Of a stretch of DNA of 64,000 bases, positions 12,584 to 25,090 are shown one piece after another (the first letter of the stretch is position 1; each line of letters opens with the position of its first letter). This DNA comes from Desarmillaria ectypa (Eukaryota; Basidiomycota; Agaricomycetes; Agaricales; Physalacriaceae): contig JAUDYN010000011.1 of the NCBI GenBank assembly GCA_030407005.1, positions 1,416,501 through 1,480,500 on the forward strand. The letters run 5' to 3'. The notes below the pieces were generated by a model. It was not told where the DNA came from. It saw only the letters and a program-made list of their open reading frames with translations, and did not search any database. Both the position numbers and the translations under genes were made by a program.

Positions 12584-12849
12584 CTTCCAAGACTACACAT
12601 ACGGGGGGGGCAGCCTTGACCGCCTTCAAATCATGCCACGCGCGCCGTCATGTATAGTATAACTGATATGTATCTTGTAATTCATAACTTGTAATGTATC
12701 TTACTTCTATGTACACCCTCGTAATTAACACACCTTTCTCACCAATATCCCGATTCCGTTGTTAGTTATACAAGAATAAGTGTAGTACGATAGCGCGAAA
12801 ATGGTACACGTACACCTACATAACACCCTAAGATCATCAAGAAATTGCT

Positions 12850-14235
12850 CTAGGTAGTAGTAGCCCACGCCTTCAAATCTATGAGGTCGTTCTTGGACAT
12901 CTCGATCCACTTGAATTGCTAAAAACATAGTCAAATCCAAGTCTCTCAAGTCGGCAGAGAAATAGCTTACTGCCAACCAACCCGGCATACCCCTCTTCTC
13001 TGGCTCTTTGTCCAAGCAGGCGTCGACGAACTCCTCTGCTTCGACTGGGAACCGCCGCTGCCCATCTGGCCCGATAGCCATAAGCCTCGGTGCCGGCTCC
13101 TTGACGATCTGATGCATCAACTCGATGATACTCATGGTCATAAGCGACCCATGAAGCGATACACCTCTGCTCCTACGCCGGCTGAAGGGATTATCGGGGG
13201 TAATGGTAGGAGGGCGGAGGGAATCTTCTATCACGTCATCCTCGTCGTCCGAGTCTGAGTCGTTGAAAGGGAATCGACCATGTGCGAGTTCGATGAGGGT
13301 TATTCCGAGAGACCATATATCGGACTTGACGGAGTAATCTCCGCCTTGGATACGTTCAGGCTGTGATGAACGATGAACTTAGCGACGACGTAATCTGATG
13401 ATGGTAACGGCATACACTCATGTAAATTGATGTCCCCACAAAGGTATTCGCGATGGAGTTGATCAGTTCGCCAGAGACTCCAAAATCACAGAGTTTGATT
13501 TCGCCAGCAGAGTTTAGTAGAATATTGGAGGGCTTTATATCTACAAAAAATAATGTCAGAAAGGGGTTATGTCCTTAAGAGAAACGAACCTCGATGTATG
13601 ATCCTGTGAACGTCGTAGAGATAACGTAAACCCTCCAGCACACAGACCGCGACTTTGCCAACCACTCGAATGTCGATGGGGCCATTCCTCTTGTAGACAC
13701 CGTCAAAGGATCCCCTGTCCATGAACTCCATGCAAATACAGATATTGGGCTCGGTGAGGTACGCGCCATACGAAGTCACAATATACGGCGAGTCACAATC
13801 GTGCATGATATGCAATTCGCGAAGAATTTGTTTCCGCACGGCCGGTTTAGCGTCAATAAGGACGACCTACAGGCCTATTAGCTTGATACCACTAGTACCC
13901 ACATGTGCACGTACCTTCTTGGCCATGATTACCCCGGTCGACAAGTGTTCGACCTTGATAACGCTCCCACCGTTCCCAGTTCCAAGCTCTTCCAAGTTCT
14001 TAAAATCATCATTTTGCAGCGTGCCGAATCGTTTGTTTGGCTTGGTCTCACTGGCATTTGAGTTCGCATTTAGGTCGGCAAGCGTCGTTGATAGTGCCGA
14101 GCGCATCCCGGCCCGCTGTGGAGTTGGCGCTTGTAGTAGGCCATTCGGAGCAGCCTCTGCAGACGTCGCGGGCAACTGAAGGGCCTTGAAGTTCCTTTTC
14201 TTGCGCAAAAGGCCAGTCGGGGTGGTGGTCGCCAT
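12850..14235 (-). CDS. STE7: MAP kinase kinase, Ste7/Fuz7/Byr1 type
   Basis: Five exons (14235-13915, 13866-13590, 13540-13416, 13360-12971, 12918-12850) give 393 residues with all GT-AG junctions in phase. The N-terminus has [13 protein letters not shown], a docking-like segment, followed by a kinase domain: glycine loop GTGNGGSV, catalytic lysine in IMAKKVV, HRDIKPSN catalytic loop, DFGVSG, and activation loop [18 protein letters not shown] with Ser/Thr at the MAPKKK phosphorylation spacing. An acidic insert ([11 protein letters not shown]) sits in the C lobe. The tail ends [13 protein letters not shown]. The SIANT-FVGT loop fits the pheromone/filamentation MAPKK rather than Pbs2 or Mkk1. 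It should phosphorylate a Fus3/Kpp2-type MAPK. It is divergently arranged with UBA2, 543 bp apart. Confidence 0.93.
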
Positions 14236-14778
14236 TGCAGAAAGCGAACGTTGCCTGCGGCGTTGCAGGTCACGTTGATAGGGCAACACATCTCACAGCT
14301 AATGTCATGATGCAAGATAATAATGTTGGCCCCGATAAGTAGATGAGATTCCTCGGTAAAAGTTTAAATGTTCTAACCAGAAATAGGCTAAAAGCTGACT
14401 GAATAAAGATTTTGAAATACTCCCGGTCAATCAGCGGGGGAAAAAAACTGAATATCGACCGGCACGGCCTACAATCGATATTGATCAATACCTTTCCGGG
14501 ATGTGTTCAAATGCTGGATTGCTTGGTAACTCGACTTGCACATGAGCGATGCGTGTCTACCAGGACGCTGCCGGAGAGCGTGTGAAAGTATATATTTGTT
14601 TCGAACGTCGCAGACACACAATCGAGTAACGCGTCACATGTGACCCTACGTATCTCCCACCCATTCCACCGCGTCGACGTGAGGAAAGGCGTGCACGTAC
14701 CAGGCTTTCTGGTCTTCTTCTGCTTTTTATCCTCCCTTACGCTCACCTGCGGTCCATATTGAAGGGCCGTACGCTGCG
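14236..14778. promoter_or_regulatory. Shared divergent promoter region (MAPKK / UBA2)
   Basis: 543 bp between two divergent start codons, with no convincing gene inside. It must hold both promoters. The open frames here (for example 14507-14746 -) lack domains. I identify no specific binding site. Confidence 0.5.
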
Positions 14779-17205
14779 ATGTCGACTGCTCGTCGCCGAA
14801 CAGCTCATGCAGAGGCCATTCTTGGGCCTGAGCTCCACGCGCGTCTACCCGATGTGAAAGTTCTTCTGGTTGGTGCTGGTGGAATTGGATGCGAGCTTCG
14901 TGCGTTACTTAACTAGTCATATACTCTTCTTCTGGCTCATACTTTCTGTTCCTAGTGAAAAATATCGTATTGACTGGGTTTGGAAAAATCACATTGCTTG
15001 ATCTCGACACAATTGACGTGTCGAATCTCAATCGCCAGTTTCTCTTTCGGAAAAAAGATGTCAAACAGAGTAAAGCTCTGGTGTGGACAGCTAGCGTCTT
15101 CATTTTCCATGCTGCAATGACACTCCATTTAGGTTGCTGCTCAAACTGCCGGGTCCTTCAATCCCAACGTGAAAATTACACCAATCTTTGCCAACATAAA
15201 AGATACGCAGTATGACATTGAATGGTTCCAGAACTTTGATCTCGTGTTGAACGCCTTGGACAACCTCGGTATGTACTCAAGTTCATTTAGTGACTCTTCT
15301 CACGAACGATGTAGATGCCCGGAGACACGTCAATAAGATGTGTATGGCGGCCAACGTGCCCTTGGTCGAATCAGGGACAGCTGGCTACCTTGGCCAGGTC
15401 CAGCCTTTAGTTAAGGTGTGCATCCCTGTTCTCGGACCCTCGTGACCCTGACTAACTGTGGCGCTAGGACCTTACCGAGTGTTTTGACTGCATGCCAAAA
15501 CCGACGCCGAAAACCTTTCCTGTATGTACCATACGGTCGACGCCAAGTCAACCCATACATTGCATAGTATGGAGCAAGAGCTATCTCATGGGGTAAGTGG
15601 TACAGCTCTTTGTGGCTCAACTCACTCTCAAGCAGTGACGCACTGCAGACAGCTGTTCGGTGAAGATGAAGATGCATCCGGAGAACTTGATGAAGCCGAG
15701 AAGCAGGGAGAGAATGGTAAGTCCTTTGTCAACGGAGTTTGTTTAGCACTCTGATTGCCGACTGCATGTAGTGCAAGAAATAGCAACTCTGCGTGAACAA
15801 GCTCAGGCATTCATGAGCGTTCGTAAAGCGCTACGGACACCTTCAAAGGACGCCGCAAGGATGGTGTTCCAAAAGGTTATCAACACGTTGATGCTTGGCG
15901 TTGAGTACTGACGTCATATATAGATCTTTAAATCAGATATTCGAAACCTCTTAGCAATGTCCGACATGTGGAGATCGCGGGCGCCCCCCGTTCCTCTGGA
16001 GTTTGATGCAATTCTGGACGACACGTTTGTTCTACGGCAGAACGGTTCATCGAATGAACAGACCAGGCAAGCCAGTACTTCAAGGGCAGCTAACGGCCAT
16101 TCATCCGCTATCAAAGATCAGCGTACGTTGTCGTTGAAGGATAACGTTTTACTTTTTGTTTCGAGGCAAGTAGCCATGTTCCATAGCTCCAATTATGGGA
16201 AGTAATCGTAATTTGTAGCACGAAACGGCTGGCTGCTCGTCTGCAAGCTGGCGAGGAAACCATCTTATTCGATAAAGACGATGACGATACATTAGACTTC
16301 GTCACGGCTTCCTCCAATCTTCGCTCTGCTGCCTATGGCATAGAGGGCAAGACACGATGGGAAGTTAAAGGTATGTGTTATTCGTTTACACGACGGAAGG
16401 CTTAATGGCAAAGCCGTCTCCAGAAATGGCAGGCAACATCATACCCGCTATTGCCACGACGAACGCTATAGTATCTGGCCTGATCGTGCTGCAAGCTCTC
16501 CATCTTCTACGGAAGTCATATTCAAGTCTGCGAAGCGTGCATATACTTGCGAATAAGTTCTCTGTGCCTCTCAGTGCGATACGGATGTGCCCTCCAAATC
16601 CCAGCTGCGGCGTATGCAGGGATACTTACACGAAAGTACTGTGTGATCCGTCAAGAGCGACACTGGGTGACGTGGTGAAAGGTATTATGGGGGATGACAC
16701 GAGGGAAGTGAGCGTGTATGAGGACAAACGGGTTTTGAGCGATCCGGACTGGGAAGACAACTTTGAGCGAACCCTCGAGAGCTTAAACGTTTCAAGAGGC
16801 AAGCTTCTTGCGATTGCGGATGAAGAGGGCGAATGGGGCACTATCGCCGTCGCTCTTGGACTGTTACCGTAAGTCTCGTAATTTTTTTTTTTCGTCCGAA
16901 GATATGCTAATGGTGTTCTCAGTAACTCACACCCAGCCTCCGCTCCTCCTTTTATCCTCCCATCTCCCTTGCCCAAAGCGCCTCGAAAACCCAAGCAAGT
17001 GGCATTATCTGACTCTCCGGTGAAGATGTCGACGCTGAAGCGGCCTGCGCCTACGGATGATGATGTGGAGCCTTCGGCGAAGCGCGTCAAGGTGGATGTA
17101 CTTTCGAGTCCGAGTAAGAAGCAGCGCTTGGAGGAGGATGGGATCATTTTGATGGATGGTGCCGACGACCGTTTGGAAGAAGACGATATCATCGTCATTG
17201 ACTGA
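14779..17205 (+). CDS. UBA2: SUMO-activating enzyme E1 subunit 2 (Uba2)
   Basis: Multi-exon gene from ATG 14779 ([19 protein letters not shown]) to TGA 17203-17205. ThiF-type adenylation domain: [19 protein letters not shown] nucleotide loop, [32 protein letters not shown], and [13 protein letters not shown]. The catalytic cysteine lies in [19 protein letters not shown] (about 15510-15590). CxxC zinc ligands are visible as DCMPK upstream and [11 protein letters not shown] downstream (about 16600). A UBL-like domain follows, then a basic C-terminal tail [20 protein letters not shown] suggesting a nuclear localisation signal, and a short SIM-like IIVID end. With Aos1 it activates SUMO in the nucleus. 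About ten exons, several under 100 nt; it looks intact. Confidence 0.93.
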
Positions 17206-18476
17206 AGGAGCCGATGCTGCTGCGCTTCTTGGCAATACTATTACTTATTTGACTAATTGCTTGCTACGTGAGTGTATAGTAGTAGACGTCAGACGTTGAC
17301 TTGATGTAATTCAAAGAGATTGTATCCAGACCTTTTTATACGTGTATTTCTTCTTGAAGGAAGTTTTATTACCTGAGGTTGCTCCTCAACAGAAACGTGC
17401 TAGGGCTGGTACTACAGCTCCCCGAATGTACATATGCACTAGCCATGCAATGAGCGCTGCAGCCCTACAGACGAGGAATGCGGCTGCTGCGGTATCAAAC
17501 CAGCTACGCTAAGAATGGTCCGGCATCCATAAAGCCTGTCATGTTATTCCGGAATAAAACTTTGTTTTTCATACGGTGATAGGCGGCATTAAGCTCCCTC
17601 AAATTGGCGCATTTTAGTCTCTCTTCGAATCATTACAATCAATTCACCTCGTCTTCCCCCGCCGTCTTCAAATGCTCACGATGAAGGTGACGAGGTTGGC
17701 ATGGACTTGTCTGACTAAATGCCAGCTACATAAGACTGTGCTCGCTTTCCTGCGAAACATTAATTCATGGATCAAGCGGTGAGGATGAATGCTGACCAAA
17801 AAGATGTTAACAAATGTGCATTTCAATCTTTATGATACAGCCACATCAACCGAATGTCCGACATTCTGCAAATGCCTTATTATGGTAAATTTCTCATTAT
17901 TTAACATAACGAGCAATTATAAAGTATTTGTCGTTGATGAAGAACTACAAGATTTTATCAGGAGCCCTACCTTACCGCCTCCGAGCTAATTAACGTATAG
18001 AGACGTGTGTTCTTTCCATGTATTTTTTATTCTCTTAACATTTACTTCTCACGTTTGCTAACCAGGATTATTAGGTTGATAAAAATGTCACCTGCCGCCT
18101 AATCGGACGAAAGTCTGGAATATATGCCCTAATAAGGCTTTTACACTTTTTCCGACAAAGTCCGTGACAGAGGGCAAAAAAACAAGCCAATAAACGTGCA
18201 TTCAGTCTTTCGGGAGTCGGTGGCTCGTGGTCCAAAAAGCGCCGGCAGGAAGCTTTCCACAGGTTATCAGCCAAGTTCTACTGTCTAAAGGTGGCGGGAT
18301 TGGAGCATCAGAGCTTCAGCGTTAATGAGTAACCTAACAGACAAGTATGTGATTTACTAAAGTGCAACGGACCAAGCACCCAACAAAAGTCATTGGAAGC
18401 AGATTTGTTCAAGGGATTCTGTAAAGTTTCAAGACTAAGTTCAGTGTTGGGAAGTAGAATTGAAAAACGCACCAAT
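17206..18476. other. Intergenic, no supported gene
   Basis: About 1.27 kb between the UBA2 stop and the 3' end of the secreted-protein gene. Open frames such as 17789-17989 + and 18071-18274 - have no recognisable domain or splice continuity. It holds the two 3' untranslated regions. Confidence 0.5.
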
Positions 18477-19176
18477 TCATAACGGCACGATGTTTAACGT
18501 AACCTTATAGCAATCCGAGGGGACATAGGATGCATATGGAGAAGCCACGGTCGAGACATTATACACCACGTTATTCTGCCCACGGAACGCGCGCGAAGGA
18601 CAGAGAGACCACAAATCTGTGTTCCCAAACACGGCCAGAATGGCGTATTGTCCAGATTGTGTCGTTACTGCAGAGTAACGAGTACCAAGGGTTGCGCTGT
18701 AAAAATTGCTCGTAGCCCACATAAGTTCTTCTCCACTCTCTACTGCAGTGGCATTCGTAATGGTTACTCCCGAGGAGAGGTACGCCTTGAGACTTCCCCG
18801 CGTAAGCGAGATGTAAGGATAGTCGTTGTACGGATATGATGCGTAAGTCTAGGTACCCGAATTATAAGTATCTAGGAAGCGTGCCGAACGGGTATCACTC
18901 GCCGATAGCACCTCAAAGAACATTCCAACAATAGCGCCTAGGTTTCCTTTAAGCAAACAGTTCTACGAAGCAAAAATGTCACACACCATTTTGCCCGAGC
19001 ACCAAAGGCGCACCCGTGTTATTTGCGTTCGGCAGTGACGTGTTCAACGCAGCGAGGGTGAACTTGTATGAAAGGGTCGGGACTGCTGACACGGCAGCTG
19101 CCTCCGTGCCGGTAAAGAAGACGGAGAGCAAAGAGATGAGGAGAAACATGGAGGACATGACAGACATAACGAACAT
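18477..19176 (-). CDS. Secreted protein of unknown function
   Basis: Starts at 19176 with a signal peptide (MSSMFLLISLLSVFFTG, cleavage likely near TEAAA). The first exon runs to LVLGQNG; small exons then give AIVGMFFE and TYASYPYNDYPYISL, and the last exon continues to the stop at 18477. The mature region is rich in Ser/Thr/Tyr/Asn with several N-glycosylation sequons (NTS, NNT, NAT, NVS), a late CPS/DCY cysteine pair and the ending CYKVTLNIVPL. It resembles a family of small secreted agaricomycete proteins without known activity. A TATA box lies about 55 bp upstream. The 18.9-kb region has very short exons, so those borders are tentative. Confidence 0.7.
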
Positions 19177-19230
19177 TAACAGAGTGGTCGCCTGGGGGCG
19201 ATCAGAGTTCGCTGCGTGGATTGAACACCT

Positions 19231-19237
19231 TTATATA
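19231..19237 (-). promoter_or_regulatory. TATA box of the secreted-protein gene
   Basis: TATATAA read on the minus strand, about 55 bp upstream of the ATG at 19176, a normal spacing for a short 5' UTR in fungi. Confidence 0.5.
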
Positions 19238-19626
19238 TCATTCCGGCCACTGCCACCAGATAATGCCTGTCAATGTCTCAGCCGTAACAGCGCGGCACAC
19301 GTGCTATTGTGGACCATTATTATCCAGTTATCACGTAAAAACGTTGCAGAACGAAGAGAAAAATTTCTTGGCAGCCAAAGTGATTGCATGGATTGATACG
19401 TGCATACGCACCAGTCATCCAGGGCGAAGCATGTCTACACATCGTAGCAAGAATGACTGAAACGCGATCAAGCCACAGGGTCTAAATGGTGGAAATAAAC
19501 AAAAAAGCCTCGATATTTGCAATTCACAGGAAGATCTGCTAAAATCGTGCATATAAATCAGTACACTGCTGAGATAGAAGGTAGATAGAAATCAAATGAG
19601 ATCATGCAATCCATTCCACGCCGCAA

Positions 19627-21932
19627 TTATGTCGTCTCGTGCCTCTTCAATGGCATTGGCCGTCCTGTCGCCCTCCTCCCCTTCGCTAACTTCTCGGCGA
19701 GCCTCTCAACGACTCCACCAGCATCATTCTCCTCCAGCGTCCGCCTTATCAGAGTTTCCATATTCAAACCCTCACCGTCCGTAGTTCCCCTTCTACCAGG
19801 GTATCGCATACTAGGTACGGGGAACGCCCCAGGGACCGGAGGCTCGAACGTGGGGATCCGCTCATTCATCATGTCAGATCGGCGTCTGGAGGAGAATCAA
19901 TCTCGAGTACCGAGAAGAACACAGAGAAGAACACAAACGCGTCTGCAAAGGTTCGAATGTTCCGGCCGACTTGTTGAACACCCAGGGCATCAGTTCCTAT
20001 ACGAGCTCCCACAGCAGCACTGTTCAACGGTTCATCTCCCATTGTGAGTTCAGAAGCTGACTCTGCTTCCTCCCTAGCAGGCGAACATCAGCTCCTGTTG
20101 GATTTCAAGAAAGGAAATCAAACCGAAGAATCTCGAACACTCTCTGCATACGTCCCACTGCCAGGATCTTGTTCCTGATCTCCTCTCGTCGGTTTTGGTA
20201 ATCTCCTACTCTTGCAGCGTCTGCTAGAGCTTGAATATCGCCCTCGCTATCCGAATCCGTCTCGCCGAGTTCCTCTTCACTGCACACGCTTAGAACGGCT
20301 AGCAGCATCTCGGTAACTAAAAGTTTCAACACTTTATACTCCCTGGGGAATGTAAAGGACAACCTACTCTTCGCTCCGACAAATGGTAGACTCCATGTGA
20401 AAGCATCCATAAAGTTGGGAAGCCAATAAGGATGCGAGCTAGAATTGTACTGTCTTATTGTTATGTTCTTGTTAGCATATTTCAACACTGCTCCGCGATT
20501 ATGGTATACATCCAGATAGTTTGGCGCGGAGAATATAGTAATGACCGAAGGGAATTTTTTCTGCGGGGTCTTCTTGTGCATGGTGTAACTGCCAAATCAT
20601 GAGCAAGGGGGTATGAATGGAGCAAGACCATACCCAGCATCTTGTGCTTCATGTCCTCGTATTATTCCGAGAAGGCCTGTCCGGTCTAGAAATGCGCATG
20701 CAGCATCGTATCTACTCCATTGTTAGCTAACGGCGGAAATGAAAGGAGCGTGGAACAAACGTGAAATAGTACGAACACCCTCTGGTCTGATTGGGAAGAA
20801 ATGGAGTTCCTGGGGGTATATTACTACGACCGATGGCCGATGGCTCCTGCTCGTTTCCATAATTACTGATGGGGTCGGCCCATAACAAATCACAGAGGAG
20901 TCCACTGGAGCCTGGCTCCTCAAAACGATTCAACTGAAGCAAAGACCTCGGTCACGTCGGATCAACCTAATACAAATTTGAACCTTACGAACCTTGTGTA
21001 TATCGTCAAGAGATATCAGCTCGGGCGATATACCACCATGAACACAGAAAAATCGGCCATCGACTACAGCGGCAAGGGGCAGGGATTGAAACGATTTTAT
21101 GCAAGCTTCGTACACCACCTGTGTGTACTTGTGAAGACCTTGATCAAACTCAGAAGCGAAGGAAACGCAATGAAGGGTGACTCACATTCTCGTTTGAAGG
21201 TAAAATATTCAGTCAGATGTCGGCACTCATGGTTACCTCGTAGTAGAACAAATTTCGTTGGATAGCACAATTTGAGAGTATATAGATACAACAGACACTT
21301 GCAAAGATATCAGCGAAACGTAAACACTGGTTCAATTGGACGCACCTCGATTCCGAAACAGCCTCGGTCAACGTAGTCTCCAAGGAATAGATAACAATTG
21401 TCATTGAGCGAGCCTCCGACGTCGAATAGTTTCATGAGATCGTACTGCTGAATGCGTCAAGTAGACGTCCTTACGACGAGTGGCACTAACGCACATATTG
21501 GCCATGGATATCACCGCATACTACCCCCGTGAGCGGAGCCGAAGATATCAGATAGTAAATGAAGACTCACTCGTTACAGGGCTCTTGACATCGACGAGAT
21601 TCCTCTCCTTGCTCAGCAGCTTCGTCGCTTGGTCCAGGATATAGAGGGCCTGCTTCTCTGTTAAACGGCCTTCTTGGAAGAAATGGTCCCTCAGAAAGTG
21701 GGGATTAGGCTTCGGATTGCCTTGCTCGTCATGTATGAAGAATTGCTCATCGGCTGGCTTGTTCGTCGCAGGAGGGCGGACCTAGGAAAAGGTCAGTGCT
21801 CACTGCAAAAAACGGGCGCTGAGAACGCACAGATGGGACCATTCTCCCTCTGAGATTGGCAGGCACAGCGGGCGCCCTATTCTGCAGTTGCTCCGGTATC
21901 GGTGCCAACGACGCTTGCGCATAGGAATCCAT
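19627..21932 (-). CDS. CNA1: Calcineurin catalytic subunit A (PP2B Ser/Thr phosphatase)
   Basis: Multi-exon gene from ATG 21932 to TAA 19629-19627. Metallophosphatase motifs in order: [20 protein letters not shown] GDxHG (as ICGDIHGQY across an intron), [78 protein letters not shown] calcineurin-B-binding helix region ([16 protein letters not shown]) follows, then an acidic stretch, a calmodulin-binding-like helix ([19 protein letters not shown]) and an autoinhibitory segment with [10 protein letters not shown]. These C-terminal regions separate it from PP1/PP2A. About 600 residues. It acts with Cnb1 and calmodulin in calcium signalling (Crz1 pathway). Confidence 0.95.
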
Positions 21933-22071
21933 TAATGTACAAGCAAAATAAGCGCGAAGGTCATCGACCTAGCTCACGCGCTCAAATATCATGTGAGTCG
22001 TATTTGGCGATGTTAGGCGCAATGAGCTCTTCTTTATCGTCGTCGACGTTGTCGCTGGCGGTCATGGCAGT

Positions 22072-22606
22072 GTGTTTACTGGACGCAGAGCAACAAAAGA
22101 TCGCATTCTGGAATGTCTCGGCTGCGGTGTTTTGCTCTGGCACGCGCTATTGCTTGGGTTCCGAGGCTGTGCATCCATCCCTTGCCACGGGTGCCGGCAG
22201 CAACAGGGCACAGCTTGGAGGCTGTTACTCCTTCCTGGGTACTTGAGATTGATGATCTTCGACGACCGTGATGATAAGCGAGGGCCGGGTAATGATGCAG
22301 GCGTATCAGTGACAAGGTATGTGCGTAATATTGATTTTCTATGCCCTATTGACGTCGGCGGCGGTGTCGTATAGGACATTAATTCTACGCCGTTATCGAG
22401 CCAGGAAACAGGATCACTGTGTTGCTTGCCACTTCTTTCCTCTATATCCTCCGCAGGGTTGGATACTTGTGTTTGCTCTCGTCGAATCAAACGTTGCCTG
22501 CGGTGCGGACGAAGACGAGAGCAAGCATCCTGCAGTGGGAACCATTGCACTGCCGGAGCACCGCAACCCATCCACCGTACTGGAATTTGGAGAGTCTTTG
22601 TCCTGA
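22072..22606 (+). CDS. Candidate two-exon gene, unrecognised
   Basis: Open frame 22072-22316 (ending NDAGVSVTR) can splice at AAG/GTATGT to an exon starting near 22375 and continue as TLILRRYRARKQDH to VGTIALPEHRNPSTVLEF and a stop at 22606. The second exon has coding-like composition. A competing frame starts at the ATG at 22064, and a 196-codon frame lies on the other strand, so the model is weak. No domain recognised. Confidence 0.2.
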
Positions 22607-22958
22607 AATGCATAATGCGTCTATTTCTACTGTATCCTCTCCGAAGATTCAAGGAAGTGGCATCCAGCAGCCTTGGATCCCTTTAGTATCAATCTTCTCT
22701 GTACAGTCTTGAGGAGCAAGTCCATAAACTTGTATAGTTGTCGACATTTCCGGGGCTTTGAGCCGTTGTCCTTGTGTCGCCAGTGGCTTTAGACTTACGA
22801 ACACTGCCAATGCTGCTTCACCTACAATTTTTTAATTTAGCATTTTGCTTCAGTATTGCCGCTTGTCAACCTTACATGAGTCATTTACCATGATAGCAGT
22901 CGCATACAGAAAATGATATATGTCAAGTACATTGTTTTATTTATATATGAATAGACAT

Positions 22959-24476
22959 TCACAAGAACGATGAGTCAATCCAGCTCGTCGAACCAAGCAC
23001 TGTCGAAATGTGCACAGCGCTATCCAAAACCTCCGAGAAGTTGGCTCGTCTAGAAGTATCAGCACCATCTCCCGTGTTGCCGTATTCAGCAAAGGTCACT
23101 TCATCAATACTACCGTAGGATACCATGAGTACCATTCAACTATGAACAACAAAGAAAAAGTCCATACCGTTCATCACTGCGAATTAAAAAAAAAAAGATA
23201 TCAGCCAGAATGTAATGAACACCATCACAGGCGGCTTACCCGACATTCCATATTGACCATCCCTCAGATGGGACATTGCTCCCGAGGACTGAATTCTGGA
23301 ATACTACCCGGGCGTAGTCCCTCCATGGTCTCCCGAGGTAGGCACCCCCAGCACCAGTGATCTCGCAATTGTCAATAACATACCAAAAGTCATCGTCTGA
23401 GGAGCGTCCAGAGGCGGTGATCCATCCATTACCGAGAGTCTAGCGGGTGTGAATTAATGGATGCAAGGGTAAGGTGAGGAGGAAACTGACCTTGATCACG
23501 GATCCGGTTATCCAGAGACTGAAGGGATGTTGGTACAGCATGGGGATAAGCAGGACTGGCACTTACGAGGCCCTTTGCCCAAAGATCTGTGTTCGGATAG
23601 CGGTGTGAGTGGAAGATGTGGAAACAGAGCGGGACTCACAAAGTCCGTGTTGCCCTCGATGTAGGAATTAGCGATAAATTCACTGCCGAGGCTATCAGCA
23701 AAGAGTGCGGAAAACGCAAAGAAACTTCTCACTAGCCGACGTTCGCTAGGAGAGTATCCCTAGATAATAACTGTTGCGTAAGAGTCGGTACCAAAGCAGA
23801 CTCCAAAGAACGTACTGATAGCCGATGATGCTGAGGCCATACCCACCAAAGTTGGTAGCCTGGACACTCAAAGCAATAGCTTGTTCCTTCATTTCACCAG
23901 GCTTTAGGATGTGCATGAGGGAACAAAAAAACATATACATACGCCCTAGAGCAATGATGAGATAATGATTACGTCCCAAGGTCAAAAGAACGACCCGCCT
24001 TGCCAAAGGAATTCTCGATGTTCAGATTATATAGTGCGACATTTTCGCCATGAACGCGGACTGTACCGCTAGCATCATTCGAGCCTGCTTCACTGGCACC
24101 CAAGCCGTAACTAATGGTAACAGCTGTCCACATGAGTGAGGCTCAATCAGTCCCAGAGAAAACAAGTTCCGACACGCACTATTTCCGGTGTAGCTATCAT
24201 CAGTTGTAGTCTCACCATAAATTTTAATGCCGCTCCTGTCAATGAAGACTTGTTCGTGGTAGGTGCCAGCATAGAGGAAGTACACCTGCATAATATACAG
24301 TCAGTCGGAGCACCCGAAGAAAGGCTTGAACGCACATCGCTAGAAGTATCATTCAGTGCCTCTGACAGGGTAGAATACGTCCCAGATGAACCTACGGTGA
24401 TGGCACCCGATGGTGGATCACTGTAAGCCCATACGCTCCCAGTGCATAGGAAAGCGGTAAGAAGAGTCACGAACAT
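22959..24476 (-). CDS. Pectin methylesterase, CE8 family, secreted
   Basis: Starts at 24476 with a signal peptide (MFVTLLTAFLCTGSVWA). Small exons join into a complete CE8 domain containing all family blocks in order: AGTYHEQVFI (GxYxE), QAIALSVQATNFGGYG (QAxAL), QDTLLANVG, EGNTDFIFGQRAS (catalytic Asp in DFIFG) and YLGRPWRDYARVVFQNS (LGRPW, substrate arginine). The two catalytic aspartates fall in QDT and DFI. The C-terminus reads TFAEYGNTGDGADTSRRANF, ending at TGA 22961-22959. About 330 residues and at least nine exons, including pieces of 20-24 nt. It should demethylate plant pectin outside the cell, which points to growth on plant material. A TTTAAAA element lies about 55 bp upstream. 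Confidence 0.92.
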
Positions 24477-25090
24477 TAGAGATACAAGATGAGGGAAAGT
24501 TGGAATGGGCCTTTGGGCCTGGCGGCTGGATTTTAAATGTGTGCTCGGACGCTAATCACTAGGCGGCCCGTAGTGGGAATCCTAGGTAACCAGCACTAGA
24601 ATTCGTTGGCACTCCTCGGTATTTTGTGGGGCAAGGCTGCTAAGACGTTACTATGTCTGGGGTTGCATTGATGGAACCTAGTGTCCCATAGAAAGCTGTC
24701 GGCAGGAAAGCAACTTGTCGATATCCAAAAGAAATAAATTTGTCTGAAGAAGGGCGGGCCGCTGCGTGGAAAGTGAAAAGCCGGCTGATCTTCCATGAGC
24801 TTCGCTTGACTAGCTTCAACGTCTTCCAGAGCCTACTTATGACCCATCATCTCACTAAAGGAGAAAACACAAATGAAAAGAATGAGGAAAGTTTTATTAG
24901 TCGGAAAGCCGAATAAGTTATTTAACTTACCAGTTGAAATTTCTGAAAATACTTCAAATTGAACATGAAAGTCCAATTCGGAAAGAATCGGGAATAAGAT
25001 GAGCGGATGATGTCGGCCCGGGGTCATTTCCAAGACCTTAACTGATACTGATTCAAATTAAACTCTCGACGAAGCATACAAGCCAACACC
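24477..25090. other. Intergenic between CE8 and F-box-like gene
   Basis: About 610 bp between two divergent genes. No coding signal is supported; it should contain both promoters. Frames at 24596-24796 - and 24833-25033 - have no recognisable features. Confidence 0.5.

Noticed and set aside
16626..17198. 190-codon frame on the minus strand
   Set aside because: It lies opposite UBA2 coding exons and is a shadow of them; no domain.
22062..22652. 196-codon minus-strand frame
   Set aside because: No ATG at its 5' end and low-complexity Arg/Pro composition; the opposite strand has the more coding-like segment.
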